A stretch of DNA of 64,000 bases, taken from the NCBI GenBank assembly GCA_016617855.1, contig JAECUM010001898.1:1-64000 (forward strand). Reading direction: 5' to 3'. Shown here one piece after another: positions 42,801 through 56,100 of this stretch. This DNA comes from Megalonaias nervosa. Lineage: Eukaryota > Mollusca > Bivalvia > Unionida > Unionidae. The notes beneath the pieces were generated by a model that made no database searches, was not told where the DNA came from, and saw nothing but the letters and a program-made list of their open reading frames with translations. The first letter of the stretch is position 1. The number at the start of each line of letters is the position of its first letter. The translations under genes and the position numbers were made by a program.

Positions 42801-45800
42801 TAATAATGCTCATGATTGGGGTAATAATGCCTGTGCTTTTGCTAATAGTGGTCATGATCGGGCTAACAGTGCCTGTGATCGGGCTAATAGTGGTCATGAT
42901 TGGAGTAATAATGCACATGATTGGGGTAATAATGCCTGTGCTCGTGCTAATAGTGGTCATGATTGGGGTAATAATGCTCATGATTGGGGTAATAATGCCT
43001 GTGCTTGTGTTAATAGTGGTCATGACTGGGCTAATAATGCTTGTGATTGGGCTAAGAATGCTCATGATTGGGCTAAGAATGCTCATGATTGGGCTAATAA
43101 TTTTCATGATTGGGATAATAGTGGTCATGATTGGGTTAATAATGCTTGTGATTGGGCTAATAATGTTTATCATTCCAGGGCTAATGCTTGTGATTGGCCC
43201 AATAATGAGAAATATTGTCCACATAATCGAGCATCATGTATATATTTTTAATAGGGCTTTCAGTGATGGAAACTTAGCTTCAGACATAGATGATCATTTA
43301 ATCAACACAGAAGTTGATCAAAATGACAAAATATGATGCTTAGACTCTTTGCATTGCTCAAGAAATGATGAGTTGATATTACACGAGTATGAAAGCATTA
43401 AATGTTGTCTGAAAATTGAGTAGGGGATGGGCGACACCAAATTGGTGAAAATGCTGGTTCAACTATACTTTCTCATTGTATTTGCATGACATGAGTGGCA
43501 CTGGAGCAGCTGTTATAGCTTAATGACATCTGAGCTTGAACCCTGATAAATGAAATTTTTCTTTATTTGTGACTGAAAAGTTTGGCTGCAAAAGATATCC
43601 TTCTTCCCCTAGAAAATATAATGATTGTGCCCCAGTCCAGTGTAATATGTGTAGGCACATATATGGGCCACAGTATTAGGCTATATGCTAAAGAGCATAT
43701 CTCACTGTAAATTATCACTGTCAAAACAAGCATAGTTTTATGTTCTGGAATTATGCATCTGATTTTAAGGTGCGTTTCTAAAAATTTACAGTATATCTTT
43801 GGAAAATTTAGCACATATGAAAAGATCAAAGAGTCTGAAATTTCAGAGTGCATTCTCAACAGGTAACTTGCATACTCTCTTCAATTTAAGATTTCTCTAT
43901 TCGTGATGATGTACATTGGGTCCAACTTATCCTTAGTAATAGGGCAGAATATTTGTCCTTTTATCAAAGTATGCGGAGCTTAGTTCAGTTGGAGTTTGCT
44001 CCAGATCGTCTCAGACTTTTGATTGATGAGTTGTATTTGGACAAAGTCATGAAAATGAAAGGCGGGATAAAAGACCAAAAGCAACTCTGACAGGACATCT
44101 CAGGTACTCCAGTACAACCTTGTTTTAGCTTGGCTCACTGCACTTTGATAAAGGATAACTTGGATCAATTGTTAAAGGCAAGTTAGACCAATTAGTTTGT
44201 ACAAGAAATAAATCAACAATTATAAGATAACTAAGTGCCATTTCTGCTTTTTCATCTGCACTGTAACATTATTTTCATCTGCACTGGAACATTATTTCAC
44301 ACATTTTTGATGACGCTAAGCAATGATAAAGATAACCCATGCACCCTATTGCTTAAGACGATGATCATTTGTCCATATGCTGTTGTAGTGTTAGGGTACC
44401 CACTAAAATTTAAGATCCCTTTTTGATGATAATAAATAATTATCCTGACTTGTCTTCACTAATTGGTCTGAACTGCCCTTTATCAAATGCATGGAACTGA
44501 GTTGGATAGGGTTTGAGTTTAGCTGTTTGAAAACTTTGGCTTACTTGCTTTGTGCTGAGTTGTCTCAGGCCAGAGTTGTCTGGTTTCCATGGATCTTTAT
44601 CATGGGGATTTACTGAAGAACTATATATCCTTCAGAAGAGCACTGTTGCTCTTTCATTGTTTGAGTCCCCAGTATGGCTTAGTGATATTTTATCTTTCAT
44701 TGTTTGAGTCCCCAGTATGGTTTAGTGATATTTTATCTTTCATTGTTTGAGTCCCCAGTATGGCTTAGTGATATTTTATCTGTTACTACCTTATACTGAT
44801 TTCGGGGGAATCTGTTACTGCCTTGTACTGATTGGGGGGAATTTGTTGGGTTTGGTACTGCATTATACTGATTGGAGGAATTTGTATGGTTTGTTAATGC
44901 TTCCAGCAAAATATGAAAACAGCAGCTGTCAGGTATTATTGCATACATTTTCCAATAAAATGCAAGTGCAGCTGCCATCAAAATGTACACCTGTCAGAAA
45001 ATAAAGATAACCATTTGGAGATGTTTTAACAAAACCAAATTAGGGTGTCTTCCTTCAACGATAGATTTTAAGTTTTTCAAACAGAAATGTGGACATTTTA
45101 ATTGTGGAAAAACCTGGAAGTTAACTACATTTGTCATGTGCAGAATATTCATATGACATTATTTTTAATAAGTGTTGTGTCTTTGCAACATTTAAGGAAT
45201 TAAAACTATTTTGTGCTTTAGATTATCCAGTATACAACGTATGTCAGATCATCTTTTGATATTATTGGAGAATACAATATTTTTATGAAGATATCTGTAT
45301 TGCTGATGCTGTGTTGTCAGTATGGTAGCAAGGTTACCATGAACTGTGTGTCATGTAGCTCTCATATGGTAAGTTTAGCCATATTTTGACTAGTCCGTAA
45401 TTCTTAGGCCCCTGCCCAAAACAATTGTGTTTCCAGTTGGCTGACTATCGTTATTTTTCATTATTATCCCTAGCACTTATTTCCCCTTGGGTAAAAAAAG
45501 AAAACTTTTCTGAAATTAATTTATGCATCTAATTGGGCTGGTTGAAGTGCATAGTACATTATAGGAACGCCCTGGTGGCCTAGTGATTAGAGCATCTGCC
45601 TCGGATGTGGGAGGTCGCAGGTTCAAACCCCAGCTGAGTCATGCCAAAGACTTCTCAGGTCAAGCTAGACTTGAATTTTAGGGAGAAGTGACTTCTCCTT
45701 TAGGACAGAACAGGGAGAAGTGAGAGCTTAAGAGGGAGAAGTGGATGCGAAGCAAGAAACGCATTATATATATATATATATCTGTGTGTGTTCTCTTATT

Positions 45801-46643
45801 TGAATTATGCCCTCCATATTCCTGTATTCATATTTGCATTTAGGACTGGATTTAAGCAATACTTTATTTTCAAGTAGAAAATTTTATTTTGGCAACATGA
45901 CTTGAAAAGAGAATAATAGAAACTACATTGTAAAAAATTTTAACTGAGTAACCAGATTACATTATTGTAAATGCAAGTTAGTAAAAATGCTTAATCAACT
46001 ACCCTTAATCAACTTTTTAAAAATTCTTTCTAAAAGTTCACAATAATGCCACTTTCAAAGATTTCTAAAAGCTTTTGAAACAACCCCTGTACTATGTACA
46101 TGAGGGCAAGTAAGTCTTCGATCATACTGTTCACCCTAATTTCTTTGTTGCGAATAAAACATGACCCTAACTATTCATGCATAACAATAAAATGCATAAA
46201 ATTACAGACATTGCTCCTTTATAATTGGTATATGAACGACACCCTTCTTTCCAACCGTATCAACACAGACATGTGAGTGCATCTATTTTTAGAAGGGATT
46301 TTCATAATGTTACCGTTCAGTTTCTATAGCTTCATTTCAACAGTCCATTGATAGGATTGCAAATTTATGGTTTATTTATTTCTCTACATACTTGTAGTAA
46401 TTTTAGGCATTGGTTAAACAGAAAAAGCTGTGCTGCTTTTTTCCGTATTTTTACAAATACTAGTCCAGTCAGAAAATAACTTTGACCATACAGCGCTTCT
46501 CACAAATTCCACAACATAGCATTGTCCCATATGTTTCTGACCTACAAATTTTAAAGTTAAATCTCAACTAACATAAAACCTAGACTTTGCTTTCTATGAA
46601 TTGTATTGTTAAAGCTATGATAAAAATCCAAATCAAACACAGT

Positions 46644-46708
<65 letters not shown>

Positions 46709-47115
46709 TTTTGTGTAAAAACATGCCTATCTACCCTAATTTTAAAACCAGTCCAATAGGAAACACATGGGGGGGGGGGCTTACTCCTTTACATGTACTG
46801 CATATGCTTGTTTATAAGTTGAGTCCAAATGCAAGCCGTATAGGCCCAGATATGCTGTTGCATTATGCGACTGCAGGGTTTATGCAGTTTCTTATTAGTA
46901 ATCTGTAGAACAAATGACATAAATCCTGATTTACCAGCACACAGTGTCACAGGAGATTGGTGTCAATCTTTACAGTTTGACCTGACTTATAAGTGAATAT
47001 ATACAGTATGCATGTGTATGAGACTGTTAATTCTTTGCAAGCAGGGCAAAAGTTGATGAGAGAAAATGTATGCAATCAAATTTAACCGTGTATGTCACAT
47101 GGAATTATAATTAAC

Positions 47116-47149
<34 letters not shown>

Positions 47150-50100
47150 CAAAGGTTGAAAGGGACAGAAGAAAAAAAAACGTGAATTTTTGTATTTGAA
47201 GTTTGTTTTTTTTTAAATCAGAACTAATTGCTCATTTTTAACAGTGATTGTTCTGCTTTGCTTCTGGGTGGTCAGAATTGCCCTGTTGGTCAATATTACT
47301 GAAGGGAAATCCAACTGCAAATAAAATCTTTAAATAAAAGTTCAGTTTATTTCACATATTTTTGGAAATTAAGACTTGATTATTCTGCACACACATCACA
47401 TTAGGTTTAAGTTTAATAGTCCTCAAAACCTGACTGGTATGTTTCCTTAGTCCTACTTGCCAAATGTTCCTTTTGGAGTTGACCTTGTCATATGACAGCA
47501 GGCAAGTAAATGATGGGATGAGTAATATGCTCTATCTGCACCTCATTTGCTTAGTAATATGCAAAGGGTGAAGTTATCTTACATGTATGTATTATGTAAC
47601 AGTTGACTTCAGTGGCACTCCGTATGTCAGAGGTCAGAATTATCTCACTCATCAGAATTTACCATAATACCCAAATGGTCTTGAGATTTGGAATGGACAA
47701 TTAATTGTTGGAAAGTATTGTTATGCAGGACAAGTAGAAGTTCCAGGTCACTGGCCCTGCAGACAAGTAGCCAACCTAAGTTCTTTTTTTCTTGCCCTGC
47801 AGACAGGTTGCCAATTTAAGCCCTTTTTTTAGCCCAGCAAGACAAGTGGCCACCCAAAACTTTTTTCCTGCCCGAATATGCACAGAGACCTTCCTTATCT
47901 TGTGTCTTTTTTTCCAGAATTGACCATGAACCCACCAGAAGGAATCATAGCTGGGCCAGTAAATGAAGAAAACTTCTTTGAATGGGAAGCTTTGATTATG
48001 TAAGGCCTACAGTTAATATATGTAGATATACTTGACTGAGAATATTGTATGTGTCAAAACTACATTCCAGTGTTATTCTGTGTCATATTTTTATTCCTAC
48101 ACATACTGATGAGCGATATGTTATATTTTATTTATTCCTACACAATGAAGAACTGTCTCATATATTTATTTTTACACACACTGATGAACTGTATGGTATA
48201 TTTGTTGTTACACATTCTGATGAACTTGTATGGTATAATTGTTATTACACACTCTGATGAACTTGTATATTTGTGTTTACACATTCGGATGAACTGTATA
48301 GTATATTTGTTATTACACATTCTGATGAACTTGTATGGTATATGTCTATACAGTTTAGCTTTCTCGTGTAAATATAAAAATGTTTTTTGTTTTTCTTCAA
48401 ATTTGCTCTTTACTCTGATACAGAGATTTCTCCAGACTTTCCCCAGAAAAGGTCTTTTTAGCCCCCCCTTCCCCCCACCCCCAGGTTGAATTTAGGGACC
48501 CATTCCATTATTCATCATTCATTATGAAAGCATTACTTGCTTGTTAACATTACCACAATTATGAACATTTACTTTTTTCTTGAAATTAATGGAATAATCT
48601 CATAGTATTTCTTGTTAAAGCTAAATTACAATTATTTTTACATATTTTATGTTTTTATTCAATATTTACTGATGTGCATTCAGATTTCTTCAGGTTAGGG
48701 TCGAAATAACAGTGGCTTCATAAAATTTCATATTCCTTATACTGTTGCAGTGAAGAATGTGCAATCTTATTTTTAATTTTGGTCTTTATTTTAAAATTTG
48801 GAATGATTAGTAATATGATTAATTGATATTTTTGTGACTTAATTGGTGAAATTCACATCCATTTGAGGTTTCTGGTGCTGAAAATCATCATAATTGCTAC
48901 GACATGTATATACATGCTTCATAGTATATTGATTTATGTGGATATCTTGGCTTCTGGAAACAATGAATTTAAAGATCAAGTGAACAGAACCGTATATACT
49001 TGCTTAGAAGTCAAGTCCAGTGGCAAACATATTAGGTCTTTAATCCATCGCATAATGCACTGGTTCTTCTACTGATTACTCATAACAAACTGCATAAAGC
49101 CTGATCTGCTAGTGTCTACGAGACAGTAGATCTGGGTCTGTGCAGTTGGACTCAACTTAACAGTGAGTATATACACTAGTTCTTTAGAAACAAAAGGACC
49201 CCCTTCCTAATTCCACAAATTTAGGTAGCAAGAAATGATTCATTTCATACAAAAAAACCACAAAAATACATACAATAATCGATTTATAGAAAAATTAATG
49301 ATGGTTTTAACTTATGTATCGTATTGTCAGTCATTATCATCTTCAATGATTTATTTAACCTCATAAAAGTCATATTCCCTTACGATATTCTCTTGCTCAG
49401 AGGTGGTCCCAGATGTCATATAGATGCTTCCCAATAAGGTCACTAGCAGACAATATTCTGCCTATTTTACCTGGATAATGGGCAACCTGGCAGTTACTGT
49501 ATATGCAATCACCAAAATTTACCATTTTTAACAAGGCACACTGAAGCAAAGTCAACTTATAAATCACAAATATAGATATAACAGAAAGTTTGATTTGCGT
49601 TCTGTTTATGTAACTTTCATAAAAGTATCTAGAGATTTAATGTATTTATTTCAACTTCCAAACACCATATAAAGCAAACGGCAAATCTGCTCTCTAACCA
49701 TAAATATGACGGCTGATGACGTCATCAGGGAACTATTATTGGTCTCAGGCTTTTGTCATTACAGATCACTGACACATCTAACCTCTTTCTATATGAGTTC
49801 AAGTCTTGCCTCGACCAGTGTGAGAAAGCTTGCAAGTAGCTACCCATGTGTTATTGGTTGTTCTAGGGGTCTTCTCCACCAGATATACTGACCACTGTGT
49901 GTAGCATATCATGTGCTGAAACATGGCATGAAACTCCAAAGAACCATGCTTTGTCAAAACATGTATATTTTGTACATTTGTACAAGGATGTTGCTGCTGT
50001 CACATGTACATTGTGAGAAGGTGGACCTATCCAGGATCAGAGTAAAAATGGAAGGAATCTTTCCATGGTTTGCTTGAATTTGTGGTCAACTGCAAAAAGT

Positions 50101-53100
50101 ATTGGAAATGTGATTGAAAATGTTCAGTAGTCTTTAAAAAATGATTTGAATTTCTAAATGTAATTTATTTTGAAAACATTAATTTACTGATATAATATAA
50201 GATCCATTAAAATAACATAGAAACTAAATGATCTTGATATTTTAATTCATTGTTAGTTGGTTACATATTTTACTAACTTTAGTTGGGTTGTTATGTGCTC
50301 AACCTTGTATGGGATTGTAAGCACCACATGATGTAAATGAATGTATACTGCATAGACTTGGCCATTATATACCTTTAGCTAGAATAACATCAACGAAATG
50401 AATTAATAACAGACCAACCATTTAATTTGGGTGGGGCAGGGTGGGGTGGAGGCCTGAGATTTTCTTTTGAGCTGGGATTTTTTGTTTCCTTTGCTTCAAG
50501 ATAATTTTTTTCTAGTAATATAATGGATATACAGTGGAACCTGTCTTGAAAGACCACCCCTTCTCCCAAAACATAATGGTCTCTCATGACAGGTGGTTTT
50601 TCATAACAGGTCATAACACTATATAATCAGTAAATCTGTACATGGAGAACCTGGTCTCCCAAGACAGGTGGTCTTGCAAGACAGGTTTTACTGTAATAAG
50701 GTCTTGTAGCTATAAGTCAGAGGAAGAATTTTTTGCAAGCTATTTGAGAGCCCAGATTAAAATAAAATCCCACCCACCCGCCCAGTTATAAGGTGGGTCC
50801 CTAAAAGAGCTCTCAAGTCTCAAGGTAAATGTGAAGCAAACAAATGAAATATCATCTGTTGGAACCAATTTATAATATATTTTGTTAAACATGAAAAATT
50901 CAAGGAGGAGGTTAGACAACTCCAATACAGTGGCAGGTCTGGATCTATGCAGTTTTATCCAGTGTGATGGCAGGTCTGGGTCTCTAAAGTTTGCAGTTGG
51001 ATCCAATACTTTTGGTAGGTCTGGATCTATGCAGTTTGCATTTGGACCCGATGTGATGGCAGGTGGGGGTTTATGCAGTATCCAATAAGATGGGAGGTCT
51101 GAGTCTAGGCAATTTGCGGTTGGATCAGATTTGATAGCAGGTGTGGGTCTATGCAGTTTGCAGTTGAATCTAATGTGTTGGCAGGTCTGGGTCTATGCAG
51201 TTTGCAGTTGGATCCAATGTGATGCAAGTCTGGGTCTATGCAGTTTGCAATTGGATCTGACTGGTATACAAGTTTTATAGAGCATGTTGTGATTCCAGTA
51301 TTGTTTATCATTAGCATATACTCATAGATGTATATGATATTCTACTCTGGATACATATCAATCATTTACAGAGAATCAGGTTGAGGTTTTTGAAGGGTAA
51401 TGTATTTGATGTTCCTAGTAGCATTGCATTGGACCTTTGGTATTGATATACATTATCTTGACGCCAATTATTGATAGGATTGAGGTCATTTTGCAGCTGT
51501 TCTTTGTGAAATGTTGAATCATCTGCATGCATAGTCAGTTCAGTGCTGTCTGTATACAGTGGCAAATCATTAATTTACAAGAGAAATAAGATAGGTCCTA
51601 GGAGTGAGCCCTGAGGCACACCATATGTTATCTTATTAGGACTCAATAGTATGCTGTTGAATGTCACTTGCTGGATTGTGTCACTGGGATAAGATTTTGT
51701 CCAGGAATTTTTTTTTTCTCACTGCAGTTGTAATAAAAAAGCATACTGGTATATGTCTTCTTTAGGTTAAAATGATTGATCCTTTTATCTTGTTTATGTC
51801 TTCAAGCCATTTATTTGTTATCCTTATCAGCACAGTGTAACATGAGTGATTTGACTGAAAGCTGAGTAGTGTTGTGGTATAAGGTTGTTTGTGTGTAAAC
51901 AATAAGTACTGAATTATGTTTGCTACATGTGTCTTGATAGTTTTGGGAATGGTGGGTAATACTGAAATGGGTCTGTACTGTTTGGAAATTGTGGGTAATA
52001 CAGCAATGGGTCTGTACTGTTTGGAAATTGTGGGTACTACTGAAATGGGTCTGTACTGTTTGGGAATTGTGGGTAATACAGCAATGGGTCTGTTCTGTTT
52101 GGAAATTGTGGGTACTACTGAAATGGGTCTGTACTGTCTGGAAATTGTGGGTAATACAGCAATGGGCCTGTACTGTTTGTAAATTGTTGGTACTACTGAA
52201 ATGGGTCTGTACTGTTTGGGAATTGTGGGTACTATTGAAATGGGTCTGTACTGTCTGGAAATTGTGGGTACTACTGAAATGGGTCTGTACTGTCTGGAAA
52301 TTGTGGGTACTACTGAAATGGGTCTGTACTGTTTGGAAATTGTGGGTACTACTGAAATGGGTCTGTACTGTTTGGGAATTGTGGGTACTACTGAAATGGG
52401 TCTGTACTGTTTGGGAATTGTGGGTACTACTGAAATGGGTCTGTACTGTTTGGGAATTGTGGGTACTACTGAAATGGGTCTGTACTGTTTGGGAATTGTG
52501 GGTACTACTGAAATGGGTCTGTACTGTCTGGGAATTGTGGCTAATACAGAAATGGGTCTGTACTATTTGGGAATTGTGGGTACTACTGAAATGGGTCTGT
52601 ACCATTTGGGAATTGTGGGTACTACTGAAATGGGTCTGTACCATTTGGGAATTGTGGGTAGTACTGAAATGGGTTGGTACTGTTTGGTAGATCCCTTTCA
52701 TTGCCTTTATACAGTGGTGTTATTCTTTCCCTCTCTAAGGCATAAGTAAATTTATTTTAATTTAGACGAGAGTTTTTAATGTGTGCTTTTGACTTTTGTA
52801 TTATATAAGTACTTATCAATCTAGGGACTTTGCTTACTGGTGTGGTCCTCTCAGTCTCCATCATAGAGAGGACCCCCTGGTGCCAAAAGTTGAAAGGGTT
52901 TTTATATGTTTGTGTATCCCCCATTGTATATGTAGTGTTTTGTGAAAATCAAACAGAACTGGATAAAATTGTATTGAATTTTGGATTAGGGTTTTGTATA
53001 CCACCCTATTCTAGTGTTATAATAGCTCTTTAACCCTGGCTGGTTTCAGAACTTTGATTATTAGCGTGATTCTTGCCAGTGATCTGTATTGTCCAGTGTA

Positions 53101-56100
53101 AGCTACGTGTGTGTGCTGTATGTATTGTATGCTTTCCATGTGTTGTTGTATGGACGGACATGATAGTCACATTCATCTATATTAGTTGTCTTTAGTTAAT
53201 TAGACGGCGTATCCAAAAAAAAAAATAAAAAGCTAATTTCAGCTAGGGAGGTTCTGATTACATGTTTAATATAATTTTATATGAAAAACATAACTATAGC
53301 TAAAACCCATTATAATGCGATTCCACTTATAACGCGAGGGCAGCATGGCTCCCATTTTTTAATTTAAGGTGATCTATCTTTTTAACATCCTAAATACATG
53401 CTCTCGGAAAAGCCAATTATTTTTATCCCGAGCAGATCTTATAATCCCAGCACTGCGTTTAATGTTGCCTTCACTTCTGAAATTTTCTAAAAACATTGCA
53501 GTGTTATATTTGTTAATGAGTATATTTGATGTCGGATGAAACCTGGCGAACAAAACAAATGATATATGATCAGGAGGTTAGTTAAAACTGATGACATTGA
53601 AATTTCAATGCATATTTTTTTATGGGGAAGTTTTTCGAAATATTTGTTAACATGATCCCACTTACATGGCAGTGTTATTCTTTGGACCCCAAGCATCGTG
53701 TTATAACGAGTTTTACCTGTATTTCTTGCCACAGTAAAAAACTTAACTGGACTATTTAATCCTGTTTCCAATTTTAATAGAGGCATAGATTAATGAAACA
53801 TGAGTTTAAGAAAAAAAGAAATAATCACCATTTATAATTGTGCAAAATGGCCAATCATCATCTCATTTTGGAGGGTTAATTGTTTCGTTAAAAGAGAATC
53901 TACTCTAATTAATCAATCTACTATTTATGATCTTTTTCAGCAAGAAATTGTGTAATGATATATGTGACCACTTGTACCGCTGTTAATTGGCCACAGGACA
54001 GTGTCAGTTACCTCACATGTTGTTGTTGTTGTTGTAGGGTTTAACACCATTTTTCAGCACAAGATAGGTTATACATGACAGCCCGTATAAATAATGGAGG
54101 AAGAACCCAGGAAAACCCCGGAATGAACCACCAACCCACGAGAAGCTACTAGCAAGCTTTCTTACATACATGTAATCCTTATACACTATTGTTAATAAGT
54201 GCTAATTGGTCACTGTAACAAAGCATCAGACATGTTTTAAATGAGTTTGGAAGCCAGTAATGTTTTCTTATCCAGTAAAAATTATATCTCAGTACATGTT
54301 AAAGTGAAGATCATGGACCATTGGTCAGTTATTGTTTCAATTATGGTAGTACAAAAATAAACCAAAAAAGATTATTGTCATTATCTATCTTAAATTAAAA
54401 AGTCATTGACTCACTGAATTGATTTTTATTTAATCTTGTTTAAGTACTTGTACATGTTTTGCTTAGAGATATCAAGTTTTTAAGTTTTTCATTATAAAGT
54501 TTTTCATTTGAGTCCTTAGGCCACACAAAAATATGTGTGTTTCTGGTTGGCAGATCAGCCCCTGCTAGTCGTTGCCAACCCTGGCACTTTTTTCCATTAG
54601 GGGGAAAAAAAATTTTGAAAAAAAATAATTCCTGAAATTGATTTGTGCATCTAATGGAGCTGGTTTAGCCCTGTACTTTAAGTGTTTAGTACAATATACA
54701 TACTAATCATTGTAATATATGTAATGTTAAAAAAAAAAAACACCTACCTACATACCTACCATAATTTTAAAACCAGTGCAGGGGGAGATGCACATTTTTT
54801 TTTTGCCTTAAACTACCAGTATGTGGCAAATGATTACACTTGACTGCAGACACAAACTATCACAAAGCACCACAGTAAAAAAGAGCTGTGATGCCATTTG
54901 ATGTTTTCTTAGCAAATGAACATTTTATTGAGAATCTATTCTATGATACACACATCTATTCTAATCTTTATCAGTGAATACAAAGAACAAGTAATGCATG
55001 TGATCGCTTGTCATTACAGTATCTGCTGCTAATTTGGACAATGGCCTTCATAGCTCATTGACAGTTTTCATTTCCCAATGGAGAGCATCATTTACAAATT
55101 GGTAGGTTCACTAATTTGATCTTGTCTATTGAATTTTGGTCTCAACTCGGCATTGACTGGAATAACTTTGTCAAAGGTCTAGGCATAATAAATGAGAATA
55201 TAAATAGCACCATGTGGTTCTTGTGATATGGTACTTAATACATAAGCCAACAGATTATTCAGAGGTAATGGACAATGGAATATATTAGTCCCCTTGTACA
55301 TGAGGACAATGGCGCTTGTACTTTTTACCTCTGTGAAACATCACACACAGTGATATCAGTTTCTAAAAATAGCCATTTGGACAAGGCAAACCAGTGTAAT
55401 GGCATTCAGTCTTCTTTTCCGTGTTATTTTTCTTATTATTGTTCTTACTGAAAACTGTGTACCAGGCATTAAATTTGTTCATCTGAATATAGATGCGCAT
55501 TCCAGTATTTAGTTACAGTGGTGCTTAAGCCTGCAGACTGTATAAATCATATAATCAAATTTGATGAATCTTTCTAGAACACTATAATACTCAAATTTCT
55601 TGCATTTCATCACCAGTAAATATACCCTGAATATTTTGAGATGAAAATTCCAAGGAAACTGCAAGGCCCCCTCCCCCATTAAATAATGTTGATAAAGTAT
55701 TCTTATATGTGATTCATGTTTTAACATAAATAGAGAGGGATGTATGTAGGAAAGCGACTATTTCTTATATTTTGTTTAGCGCATAAAATTACACTCTGCT
55801 TAGTTGATGTGGTACTATGCATGTAGAATCTGGAAATGTTGTATATACATTACATAAGTTTAAAAACAGTGTCTCATGTTTGTTTTGTTTTTTTGTTTGT
55901 TTTGGGGTTTTTTTTGTGTTATGCATTAGTGATTTTATTAACCTTTTCTAATTCTGATGTGTTAATCGGTTAAGAAAAGAGGAGAGAAAATTTATATGTT
56001 CATTTCAAGATCTATTTTGCAAACAAATCATAATTTGAATGACGGTTTAGAACATATAAGAATGCTCTTGTTCATTTGAGTTATGGTGTTGAAAAGAGCA

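Noticed and set aside
42743..43336. 197-codon hydrophobic open frame (MIGLIVV repeats) that looks like a membrane protein
   Set aside because: Pure 21-bp minisatellite. The opposite strand is also open, there is no start context and no non-repeat homology.
45567..45652. Possible tRNA gene with good A- and B-box-like words
   Set aside because: Same head occurs on several SINE copies in the window, and the cloverleaf is poor.
51811..52701. 296-codon minus-strand open frame of TH-x-SSTHNSQTVQ repeats, and the plus-strand frames opposite
   Set aside because: They are other reading frames of the 39-bp array. The frame with protein homology is the methionine-free YRPIS frame.
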